Shown here: one piece after another, positions 27,501 through 37,178 of the stretch
Layout: each line of letters opens with the position of its first letter
How positions within the stretch are numbered: the first letter of the stretch is position 1
From: Erythrocercus mccallii
Taxonomy: Eukaryota; Chordata; Aves; Passeriformes; Dicruridae
Reading direction: 5' to 3'
Assembly: GCA_013397435.1 (NCBI GenBank)
Contig: VZRG01001701.1
Span: 48,377-112,376 of the forward strand
Length of the DNA stretch: 64,000 bases
Translations under genes and position numbers: made by a program
The notes under the pieces: model-generated
What the model was told of the DNA's origin: nothing
Databases searched by the model: none
Seen by the model: the letters and a program-made list of their open reading frames with translations, nothing else

Positions 27501-27966
27501 GTCTCCCATCTGTTCCTGTTTGATGGTGAGCTCTTCCAGAGGTGTTTTCCGTGCTGCATCCCTTCAGTCCCCCCCCGAAATACACTGTACAACACAGAGT
27601 TACTTGCAGACAGACAATCTCATCTGAACTGTGGCATTGCCCCAGTGGATTCTGTTCGTGTACTGCAGAGGCCTTTGACCTGCTCTCTGCTTTGAGTTGT
27701 GCAGTCATCCTGTTGTGAATCCTTAATACCTTACAGTGAATTTCTGTTCAAGTTTCAATAAACTGATAAAACTCTTTATTTTCTACCTTTTAAACAACTA
27801 TTTCCAGTAAACTCACTAAAATTAAAACAGGAATGTGCTTGAAATCTTTAACCTGAAACATAATTTGTTTTCCAGGTGGTTTGGTTTTTTTTTGTCTTGG
27901 GTAGCATCATCTTGTCCTAAAGCATCCACTGTCTGAGAAATTCAGGACAGTTAAAAGTGGGCTACG
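18501..27966 (+). other. ERBB4: ERBB4 intron 2, right-hand segment up to the exon 3 acceptor
   Basis: AT-rich intronic DNA. A pyrimidine-rich tract lies at about 18640-18740, and from about 18800 to 20350 there is almost no ORF over 60 codons on either strand, fitting high A+T. A further ATTA-rich patch is at 19200-19460. Small tandem duplications occur at 21579-21604 (GACACTTCTA twice), 24145-24172 (TTTACTCCCA twice), 25291-25330 (CCTGCAAAGCAG twice) and 27430-27465. No gene, RNA or transposon signature was recognised. Confidence 0.7.
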
Positions 27967-27998
27967 CCTGATATGTTTGTTTCATTTCTGCCTTTCAG
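27967..27998 (+). other. ERBB4: Splice acceptor of ERBB4 intron 2 (branch point, polypyrimidine tract, AG)
   Basis: A T/C-rich run with a CCTTTCAG end lies directly before the exon, with AG at 27997-27998. A candidate branch site CCTGAT has its adenine at 27971, 27 nt before the exon-proximal end of the intron, which is within the usual 18-40 nt range. The tract is interrupted by a few purines, so its strength is moderate. The boundary is fixed by homology with the ERBB family exon start. Confidence 0.9.
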
Positions 27999-28185
27999 TC
28001 AATCCGGGAAGTCACTGGCTATGTGTTGGTGGCTTTGAACCAGTTTGAATACCTGCCCCTGGAGAACCTGCGCATCGTCCGTGGGACCAAGCTCTACGAG
28101 GAGCGATACGCTCTGGCCATATTCCTTAACTACAGGAAGGATGGGAACTTTGGACTCAGGGAACTTGGCTTGAGGAACCTGACGG
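27999..28185 (+). CDS. ERBB4: ERBB4 coding exon 3 (internal exon; extracellular L domain I segment)
   Basis: ERBB4 is a type I membrane receptor tyrosine kinase that binds neuregulins; this exon encodes part of extracellular receptor L domain I, which forms half of the ligand-binding surface. The exon reads in phase 0 as 62 complete codons plus one base, beginning SIREVTGYVLVALNQF and ending with the sequon Asn-Leu-Thr. It contains LPLENLRIVRGTKLYE and YALAIFLNYRKDGNFG, which are specific to ERBB4. From family knowledge, EGFR has a different and shorter segment here, ERBB2 has an insertion, and ERBB3 lacks the RKDGNFG stretch. The 187-bp length and the 0/1 phases match the third coding exon of ERBB4. 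Against human ERBB4 as I recall it, six residues differ (exon residues 2 V>I, 17 R>E, 27 I>V, 35 D>E, 54 Q>R, 59 K>R). GC at third positions is 45 of 62 codons, far above the flanking introns. No stop or frameshift is present, so it looks functional. Confidence 0.96.
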
Positions 28186-28191
28186 GTAAGT
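28186..28191 (+). other. ERBB4: Splice donor of ERBB4 intron 3 (GTAAGT)
   Basis: The bases after the exon are GTAAGT, a perfect intron-side match to U1 snRNA. The exon-side bases are CGG rather than CAG. The donor position leaves one base of a split codon (phase 1), matching the expected Glu codon at the exon 3/4 junction in ERBB4. Confidence 0.95.
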
Positions 28192-30806
28192 GAAACTTGC
28201 AAATGTGGTGGATTAGTTGCAAGGAAAATAATGAGCCTGTTGGGTATTTCCCCAGTGCCCGTGGTCACTTGCATTCTGCAGGAGACTGAGGTGCCACAGG
28301 AGCCAGGCAGTTGCGTGTTCTCTGAGGGGTTTGTTGGTACATCATTCTTTTTTTGGTTCACAAAAGTACTTCTCCCCATAACGATCAAAGGCTGCCCGTG
28401 GGAGTCATGGCAAGAGCATATTTGAAACAAAAACAATATGTAAACTTTTTTTCTGTGTGTTGATATCATGAGCATGTTGGTTTCCTTGTGACCCTTGATT
28501 ATTGCACGTGTTGCTTCAGGTGCTGGGTATTTTCTGCCAAGTTACCTTAGTTTTAGCATCCCCTGTGCCTCTGTATCTTTGGTTTATTTAATTTTAGAAC
28601 TCCCTCTCCTAAGCAAAAATAGTGCATTACATATAGTGAGAAAAGTGCTTAATTTTTTGAGCCAAAAATGTAAGCCAAGTCCACAGTTTTATGTTTACCT
28701 GTAAATTCAGGGCTGGATCATTCTGAGGAGTAAATCAACAGTTCATTTCCTCAGTCTGAGGATCCAGAGTCAGTGGTTTGGGAGATTAAAACTTGCTAAA
28801 TATCAATGAACTGTGACAATAAAGAGCAGGCAGTGGCTCTTCTTAGGGAGTTGACTGGAAGTATTTTATTTATAGCTGGTTCCTCATTAACTATGATCAT
28901 TTCTACCCTAAATTTTGTTAATTTTGATGTGGCCTGGTATCTGCTAGTGGCTGAAAGCTGACTGAAAATCCCTGACCTTAGCTGGCTGTGGAGATTGAAC
29001 CTCAGTATGGAGAGGTGAGAGCCTTCTGAACTATATTTAGGCACTCTTCCCTCCCTGCTTTTTTTGTCTGTCAGTATTCAGAGTAGCAGGAGTGCTTACA
29101 GTTCCCTGTTCAGCTTTACCAGGCTTTCAGAAATAGGAGGGAAAAGAAGGCCTGAAATATTTTACAAAGTAAACCAATTTTGGATGACTGTGATTAGACT
29201 CCTTCCTCTGGTAATATTTTTAACAATTTTCTTTACTGAGACCATCCTGCCAATATCAGAGTGCTTCCCAAATGTCTCTAAATCCCTGCCATCTACTACT
29301 TTTCACTCTGTCACTGTCATAATCCAATTTCTTCCTCTCCTGTTCCCATATTTCTTCCCACCTTTCTGATACAGGGAGTTCATTGTGACTGTCTGTGCCT
29401 TCACATCATACAGAGCCACAGCATCGGGTGATAACAGCATTATCTCTTTCTTTTTATACCTTTTATGGTCTTTGAGTCTCAAAATGCCTTGTAAAGACAC
29501 TAGGCTGAGTGAAACCGAGACACAGAGGTGAGGTGAGGCCAAGGCCAGAAAATGATGGAAGTCTTTCCTCGTGGGTGTGAGGTGGTTCTGCCAGGTGAGA
29601 GTTGTACTCTTAGAGCTCATTTAGCCATGGCTTTGGTGCTCAGTAGGGTAAAAAAACTTACCTTGTAGGCTTGTGCTCAAATTTTCTTCTTGAACCAGCT
29701 TCCCTGTGCCAATTGGCAATTCCTCAGACTCCAGAGATGCCCTCGGGGAGCTGCTGTGACGTGACAGACACAGCACCAAAACTGCCCAGCAAGTGGTTTC
29801 ATTTTCTTTTTCAGTGTCTCAAGAAAAACCGGCCTTAGCTCAGCCTGTGAATCTCTCCCGACATGAGATCATCACAGCCACTTCTTCTGATTTAGGTGTT
29901 TACAAAAGCCTCTGATGGGATTATTTGACTCAAAATGAATTGTTGTCTTCTGGAAGAAAAGTGCCCTAATAACACCAGCTTGTCTCCATGGAGCACTTAA
30001 AATAGCTTCTGGGTGCTGCATGTGAGCCAGTGTGTGCCTGAAAATACTCTTCATGTTTTCTAGATAACGTGCCAGAGTCTCTCCAGCAGCTGTTCTCTGA
30101 CCATTTTGTGCACTGGCTAAGATGCACCGGGCTATTTTAACCCACAACCTGCCTCTGGCTGCGCATGCTCTTCCCGGAGCGCGTTCATACTTCATTAATT
30201 TTCCTGGCACATCCTTAGTACCAGTAGCTGCATAAAAATACCTGGTGGATGTGGGAGTTGGTGATGTTGCAAGGCTGTGATGGATCAGCTGTATCTGAAC
30301 CTATTCTTTAGGTTTACCCCAGAAACCACGGGTGAGCTGCTAAATTGAAGAAGAAGCAGTTCCCACGAGTTCTCATTCTTCAAGTCCACAGCAGATTTGA
30401 AGAGACTGGCTTTGAATTCTGCATCTCTTCCACTTGAGTAAAATATAACATGGCTCTTGTCTTGCCTGTGAAGAATTGTCATTCCAGGGCTTATGCCTTG
30501 TTCACAGGAGTTGGGGAGATTCTGTTTTCATTCGTGCAGTGCTGGATGATAGGCTCCTGAGGGTATTTCTGCCTAGTACCACACAGTAGACAAACACAAG
30601 CTCTACTCTCTGTGTTAAATAAATGAGGAAGTTGCTCTCACCTGGAGATTCGCCTCAGACACAGGGTTTCAGCCTCCTGTGCTGTACCACTGCAATATTT
30701 TCTATGTGTTGTTAACAGCTGTGTTTTTATTGCCAGATATGACTATCAAGTTTTCATATTTAAATGTAACTTTAAATGCTTGAATTTCTTCCCTTGCACT
30801 ATATAC

Positions 30807-30821
30807 AAAAAAAAAAAAAAA
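30807..30821 (+). repeat. Poly(A) run, A15
   Basis: Fifteen consecutive A residues preceded by ATATAC. No retrotransposon body is recognisable immediately upstream, so I treat it as a simple homopolymer rather than an insertion tail. Confidence 0.9.
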
Positions 30822-31137
30822 TGACAGCTGCGAAGGCAGTTAGTTTTATCTCACACAGAAAACATGATCCAATTCTCACTCATGATGTCTGTCAAACCAC
30901 AAGGGAGAGTTTGTTTGTATAGCTCAGCCCAGGACTGTGTCCTAAAATGTATGTGACACTTGCAAAAAATCTTAGCTATAAAAATCCCATTCTCATTTGT
31001 TTTTAAAACTTAGTCAGTGGTTCCACAAACGTGTCAAAACCGAACTGACACTGAACTAATGAAGTGGCTGCTGCCATCTCAGCTGGACTCATCTCAGTGT
31101 GCAGATCCAGCTGCCAAGTAACCTCTCAGTGAAAAGC

Positions 31138-31182
31138 AGGGTTTGACATCCTGGATTGTAGAAGGAGGGTTTGACATCCTGG
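31138..31182 (+). repeat. Short tandem duplication (17-bp identical units, 28-bp period)
   Basis: AGGGTTTGACATCCTGG is present twice, separated by an 11-base spacer (ATTGTAGAAGG). It resembles a small replication-slippage duplication. No function is implied. Confidence 0.9.
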
Positions 31183-32259
31183 CTGTATTCTGCAGCCTGA
31201 GATGAGCAGAGTAAGTGGTGATGAGGGAGAAGGTGAGCCAGCTTCTTCCAGTCATTGCCCAGGAGCCACTGCTGGTCACCTCAGCTCACCCAGGGGAAGG
31301 GCATCATCCAAACAGAGGGGGAACCTGGAGGCTGCATCTCTTTACAGCATTTATCTGCCTGAGAAGGGAAAGAGGGATAACTCACAAGTGCCAGAACCAT
31401 TCAGGAAGTATCCCCTATTTTCCTCTGTGCAGATGAATAAGAGAGATCTGCAGCAAATGATGTGTCTTTGAGCAGTGACAACCTCATCTTCCCTACTGGC
31501 CTTGGGGACAGCAGCTTCCCTGCATCCCTTGAATTCTTTGAATATATTAGAATGAAGTGGACTTAGCAGTGTGATAACTGCGGTAACACAAAAAAGAAAC
31601 AAACCCACTGCAAAATATTTAGGGGTTTTCTTTGTGTTCCAGGAATGCAAATGAATGATAAAGTAAGATAACTGAGGTTCCAGTGAGAAATGGATATGTT
31701 GCAACTTAAACCATTTGATCAGTGATAGCCAAACAAAGGAAATCTAATTTGATGAGCACGACAATCATAAAGAAAGGACCATTTTCACAGGTGTAGAAAG
31801 TAAATTTTGTAAAATTGTAAATTTCCCCTTCAACAGATTTTTGTAACTGATTTTATATCTTTAAATTTTTGCTTAAATTTGGTTTTTATTTTTCTATGGA
31901 GCAAAATTTTAATGTTTGATAGCTATTTCTATAATGTTTTCAGTACTTTTCCCCCCCACAGGAAACTGAAAATGATAAAGAATACTTTGGAGTGTCATCA
32001 CTCCTTTAAAAGGTTGCTTCTCAAACAGTTTTCTGTCTTTATTCCTTAACAAGCTCATTTACTGTAACTATATTGCAGCTCAGTCAGGTTGGAGGGAAGG
32101 GCATGGGAGGAGTCAAGTTTTGTTGGCTGTGCCTTTTTTGGACCTAAAATTCTTTTGGAATTCATGCTTGGCTGTCTGCACAGGACCCGAGCGATGGCAC
32201 ATCAGGGATTTTTGCAGCAGGGATGAAGGGCACCCCTTTTTTCTTGCCTCGATCACAAA

Positions 32260-32780
32260 TTCTGTGTGAGCAGGACCTTTCCTTGGCGGACATGCAGGAG
32301 CCGGTGCCGAGTTGCTGGTGTCCAGGGGCACGGGGTGTGACACCCTCGTGGCACATTCCCCCATTCCTTCATCGCCGCGGCGGATGCTCGGGATGAGCGG
32401 GGAAGAAAGCCGTGTGTAACTTGCCTCGGGCTGGCTGTGCAACAGGTGGGCGAGGCATCGCATCTGTAACCTCGGAGAGGAGTTGCTAGGATACACGGAG
32501 GCGTGAGGAATTGGTTTAGAAATCCCTGCGGTCCCTTTGCGTGCCCGGCTGCCGCAGGAGCTCTCCGCAGGAGAAGCCGCAGCGGCTCCGTGACTGCCCA
32601 GGCGTGCTCCTCTCCCGCATCCTCGGAGCTGCCCTGCCCGCCGGGGCACTGCTGTCCAGCACAGCTTTGTGGCTAGCCAGCGGGGAGGAGAAGAGGGAGG
32701 AACACCTCCTTTCCCAAGGGAAGTGTGGCTGGGGAGGGTTCTCAGCGTGGTGCCGCAGACCTCGGGGACATGCAAAGAAC
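32260..32780. promoter_or_regulatory. Intronic CpG island
   Basis: By hand count, 32281-32760 contains 34 CpG dinucleotides in 480 bases. With roughly 60% G+C this gives an observed/expected ratio near 0.8, which meets the classical CpG-island criteria, while the flanking intron is strongly CpG-poor. The densest part is ATCGCCGCGGCGG at 32371-32383. No TATA box or clear exon is visible; CAG|GTGGGC at 32443-32451 could act as a weak + strand donor. An antisense ORF of 220 codons (32113-32775) crosses the island, but such ORFs are common in GC-rich DNA. It could be an alternative promoter, an unannotated intragenic transcript start, or a methylation-protected enhancer. Confidence 0.6.
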
Positions 32781-35700
32781 CAGCCCTGAGTCCCCCTTTC
32801 TTGCCCTGTCCCTATGGCAGAGAGGGAAAGAGGCTTGTGGCTGCCCCCAGGATCATAAATGCAAGCGTGCCTGCTAAAGCATGTCTATCTTTTCTCTAAG
32901 TTAGACTCTTTCCCAGGGAAAAAAAGAAAATCATCAAAAAAAAAAACCAAAAAACCAAACCAAAAAACCCCCACCAATCATCCTTTTCCAGCTGCTGCTC
33001 TCCTCAGACATCACAGGTGTGATTTGACAGCCAGGAGAGCCCAGGACCAGCCCTGGAGGCAGTGGGAGCACTGCTCCCTGCCACTTGGCATCAATGCCTG
33101 GGAATGCTTCCAGCCCCTCCTAGGCTGCAGATGTGGCCCCAAGGAATCCCAGATAAGGGACCTGCAGGCTGAGGAGCAACTGCCTCCAGCTGGCAGAAAA
33201 TTGCTCACAGGTCTTAGCAAGGCAAAAACCCTGTGTTTTATATGGCCAGAAATAAATACTGATTTTGAGCCTTGTGAAATTTCTATTCATGACTTTTTGT
33301 CCAGTAAGGTGGGACATTGGTTTTGAAATTTCAGCAAGGCTAGAATTTTGCGCAGTGTCTCTGAAGGCTTTGGATATGCTCTTTTCATGCTAAGTGATAT
33401 AACTAATGTCTGTGATTCTTTGCAACTCATTGATCAACAAATTGTGCTCAGTTTCCTTTATTTCAGAGGACTTCACTGTTTTCAAATCTGTCTACAGTGA
33501 AATTTGCAACCTTGTTTGGCATGACTATGGCAAAGATTTAAGCAAAAAGCTCGTCAGAATAATGATACACCAGTAAATATTTTTCACTGGAAATCCAAAG
33601 GATCCCTCATGTGTGCTGGTATTCCCCTTTCCCCCAACGCTTTCACATGAACTAGGAGTCACATCTCTTGCAGAAGGTCTAAACCAGCTTATTGAAAGTA
33701 AAGCACAGCACTATTGACATGAGCCAGTACTGTCATGCAGCAGGATAACTTCATGTCACACAGCCTCTCCTACAACAAAACAGGGCTTAAAATCAAGGGG
33801 AGGAGAAACTAGGCCAAATCCTTATCTGGTGTAAATTGGCTTACTTGCTTTGACTTTGTAATGAACTGAAATTTAAATTGCCATTTACTTCCTTCAGCAG
33901 ATAATTTAATTCATACTTTAATTTATAAGTTAACTAGTGCCTAACATCCCCTTTAGACCTTTTAAGGATGTTGTGTACAGGGTGCTGTGCCAGGATTAAT
34001 ACCAGCTAATGACAGCTGACTCAAGGCATGCCCTGGGAGCTCTGGCCAGGGATCCTTGAGCCAGCATCCAGCCTTGCTGGCTTTGGGATTGGTGTTGACC
34101 ACACCACGTGGGCCCTGTGCTTGTGCTGAATAACCCAGCAGATCATTCCTGTCTTTACTATGGTCTCTGCAAACAGAAACACCTTTCCCTGGGCTTTCAG
34201 CGTCTTAATTATGTGGCTGCTGGGTAAAGAAGGGTCAGCAGGTAAAGACTTGGGTCTAGGGTAGATGGAAGAAATCCTTTGCAACCCTGCAGTAATCTCC
34301 ACATCTGCTACTTTATTTTGTGAATCATACCACCTCTACAACAGAGCAAATAATGCTTACCTGCTTTAATTAGAACAATTTTGAGGGTGTCATTGAAAAT
34401 GCTATTCAGAGAGGATCTGGTGTGATGTGGGATTCAACTTTAACACTGTCAAATGTTAGTTTAAAAAATACATCCAGGTATGTTGCCATTGTTACCTGAT
34501 GATGCCATGTAAAATAATAACACCACTCATTCTATTTTTCCTTGGCAATTTCTCTCTTTCACCTCTCTGCAGTAGTTCTATCTGTGCATTTTTCAATTAT
34601 GAAGCAAGAAATTCTCCATGTTCTGGAGGTGTGAAACACCCTTTAGCTTTCTGGAAATGTGGGCAATCAAGATAAATCCAGTAACACTGAAGCCTTGTGG
34701 TAATGGAATAGCTTTGCCTGGCTTCCGTGGTTCGAGAGCTTCAGCAGCACGGGGATTTCTCTGGCTGCATGCTTTGCAGGGAGTTAAACATCTGAACAGA
34801 GTAATCCCTCCCTTTCAATCACACGGGTCAGGAATGGGAGACATTTCAAAATATCCAACTTTGGCAGCCAGATCTGTGCTGAGCTGCTCTATAACTTAAG
34901 TAAAGTGCAGTAAGCGTTACAGTCGGGAAGGATCGTGCAGTTTATAGTGACAGAACTGCTGAACAAATAGATATCCCAGCTTCCCACCGGCTTGGGAAAG
35001 AAGGAACAGCTGGATTGCTTTCCCCAGCCTAGGTTAAGTCTTGACTAGGGGTGTTCTAGACATTTAAATCCTTGCTGCTCCAGTAGTATATCTTCTTCAG
35101 ATGAATGAAAGAAGCATTACTTTGAGTGGTTTTTGTTTGGTTTGGGGTTTTTTATTTTTTACTTTTCCCCCTTTCTCTCTACAGTCTTCTGAATTCATTG
35201 ATTTTCTCATTTCCTTCTGACAGGCTACAGCTGACAAGGAATTTTGTGCTTTTGTAAAGTAATTAAAGTCTTGTGTTACATGGGGAATGTAATCTATCTG
35301 CTCTCCCTGGCCAAAGGCAAGTCGCTGAACAGGATAGTCCAGTTGTCACCATCCACAGTGAGGACCTGAGCTGTGAGCCACTGGTGGGGCAGAGGGACCA
35401 GCCTCCAGCCCTGTGGAGCTGCTGACTTCTAGGGCTCAAAATGGCACAAAGCTACAGGGATCAGGTGTCAATTCAGGGCATGAACTTAAAGCTCAGCAGA
35501 GGCGTTTCAGTGACCTTGCACACAGGTGTGGAAAGCAGCATACGCTCACAGACCTGCATTTAAACCCCAGTCCAAGAGTGAGCTCCTTTTTCTAGCTTTT
35601 CTTGCCAGCCTGTAGAAGTAGTAAGTTTGGGTTCAGGTCATGAGTCACTGCAAAAAGAAAGAAGTCCTGAGTTCAAAGAAGGTTGGATCAGACCCCTAGT

Positions 35701-36416
35701 TTTACATACTAGAAGTAGTTGGTGTCCCTAGGATATTTTCATGCCTGTTCATTTTCATGCCACTTGCTGCAGAGAGAAATTCCCTAGAAACCCTATATGG
35801 AGGGACTGGAGAGGCAATGAACCGAAAAATTTCCTTTGCTGCATTTAGCTGCAGGAAAGCCCCTGCAGACAGGGGGACAGAGCAGCCCCCAAACACTCGG
35901 CACAGGGGTGAGAGTCACGTAGGCTGACAGAGGCAAGGTTCCAGCACAGCCTGCTTGTTCCCTGGCTGCACATGAACCTGTTTCCTGCAGTGTCACAAAG
36001 TCTCAGCCTGCCCAGCACAGGGACGGGTCTCATCAAAGCCCCCAGGGGGTATTTGCAGCTTGGGTTGGTCTGCAGCAGCCTCGAAATGTGCAGCAGGCAG
36101 TGCAGAGCTAGCACTGAGCAGCAGGTCATTAAGAGATTATCTGAAACAGAGTTTGATCACACAAGCCTTGTCCACTGGGATGTGAAAGGGAATCACTGCT
36201 GTTAACAGGATGTGTTGGGTGTCACTCTGTTAAAGAAGTTGCAACAGACTCAACCCTCTGCAGTGCTGCAGGGACAGGTGCTGCCTGCAGTGTCCAGGGT
36301 GAGGAAAACCCTTGGTAGCTTCCGAATTTGCAGGCAACTAACAGCAGTCCCTGGTGGGCAGCAAGGGGTTTGCTGTCAGGAGCTTCTTCCTGTGACCGGG
36401 CAAAGTAAAGGGAACT
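32781..36416 (+). other. ERBB4: ERBB4 intron 3, segment after the CpG island
   Basis: An A/C-rich low-complexity stretch lies at 32918-32973 (runs of A with AACC words). The rest is ordinary intronic DNA with scattered chance ORFs. No repeat family or RNA gene was recognised. Confidence 0.7.
32918..32973 (+). repeat. A-rich low-complexity tract
   Basis: Runs of A interspersed with CC (AAAAAACCAAAAAACC-like). It may be the degraded tail of an old retroposed sequence, but no body could be recognised upstream. Confidence 0.7.
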
Positions 36417-36454
36417 GACAATAACCATTGTCAATTGACTGACGATTGCAATCG
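36417..36454. promoter_or_regulatory. Cluster of three adjacent palindromes, candidate transcription-factor platform
   Basis: In 38 bases there are three self-complementary units: GACAAT-AACC-ATTGTC (36417-36432), TCAATTGA (36431-36438) and the perfect 12-mer CGATTGCAATCG (36443-36454). The first has two inverted ACAAT SOX half-sites with a 4-base spacer, the geometry known for SOX8/9/10 dimers. The 12-mer has an ATTGCAAT core, like C/EBP sites. A CpG-rich pocket follows (9 CpG in 36443-36557). Binding is inferred from motif shape only. Confidence 0.4.
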
Positions 36455-37178
36455 ACCCTTTCTGACCTGACTCGTGTGCTCCCGACTCCGTGCCCCGGGG
36501 GAGTGGAGGTGCTGCCCGGGATGTATCCAAGGGCAGCAGCTCCAGGCAGCCGGGCGTGAGTGTGCTTTGTAAACAGGGAAAATGCAGGAGGCATCTGCCC
36601 TGCACCTCTGCAAAGACACAGGGGCAAGCCAGAGATGGGCAGGAAAAGGTAACCTCGAGGGCAAATAGAAAGAGAAAATAAAAAGAGAATAGAAGGAGGA
36701 AAACAGAAATGAAGCCCTGCAGAAGGGAAATCAGAGTGAGCAGAGGGGGGGAGTGGGAAACAGCCAAGCAGGTGCCCCAGGAGGAACGGTGGAACAGCAG
36801 CTCACCTGTACCTGCATGGGGAATGAAGGAGCAGCCAGGCTGTTGGATACAGACCTGCTGGAGTTCTCTGGGACTCCAGACTCCCTGGTCAGTGCCACCT
36901 GGCTTCAACCATGAAAAATGAGCTGTGATTGGTGTGAAGTGCCAGCGTGAGGGAGTCAGAGCTGGAGGCAGGTAATACGTGTGGACACGGAGCTGTCCGG
37001 GGGCTGCAGGAGCCTTTTGTGCATCACGAGGAACATGCCTGCGGGCGTGGAGTGGGGGAACAAAGGTATCAGATGAGGAGAACACGCTGGAGGCCTTTTT
37101 CTTTGATGTTTGGAAATCGCTCAAGGGGCTGTCTTCTCTGAAACCCCTTTGCCTTGCCTTTTTTTTCTTCTTTTCCAT
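36455..37178 (-). other. Region with a long antisense ORF, probably non-coding
   Basis: A 318-codon ORF, the longest in the window, runs on the minus strand over 36222-37178. Its N-terminus is a lysine run from a pyrimidine tract (37155-37178), and its only hydrophobic segment is the complement of the A/G-rich tract at 36663-36718. That makes both apparent features products of base composition. No domain, no intron phase pattern and no recognisable family is visible. I do not call a gene here. Confidence 0.5.
36663..36718 (+). repeat. Polypurine-rich tract
   Basis: An almost uninterrupted A/G run (AAATAGAAAGAGAAAATAAA and onward) of about 55 bases with only a few T and C. Such tracts can form triplex structures. 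Here it mainly explains the hydrophobic stretch in the antisense ORF. Confidence 0.7.

Larger units (their letters stand above)
28192..32259 (+). other. ERBB4: ERBB4 intron 3, first segment
   Basis: AT-rich intronic DNA after the exon 3 donor. An A15 run lies at 30807-30821. A perfect 17-bp direct repeat (AGGGTTTGACATCCTGG) occurs at 31138-31154 and 31166-31182. ORFs are short and lack domains. I looked for the ERBB4 exon 4 sequence here and did not find it. Confidence 0.7.

Noticed and set aside
27999..28185. Exon belonging to EGFR, ERBB2 or ERBB3 instead of ERBB4
   Set aside because: The segment around KLYEERYALAIFLNYRKDGN matches ERBB4. EGFR is shorter and different here, ERBB2 has an insertion, and ERBB3 has a different loop, from family knowledge.
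27999..28475. 158-codon minus-strand ORF over the ERBB4 exon
   Set aside because: It is the antisense shadow of the exon; the + strand reading has splice sites, length, phase and protein similarity.
32113..32775. 220-codon minus-strand ORF across the CpG island
   Set aside because: GC-rich DNA has few stop codons; the protein is Ser/Pro/Arg-rich without domain structure.
33011..33326. GC-rich block considered as another CR1 or LTR fragment
   Set aside because: No ordered landmarks of either family could be found.
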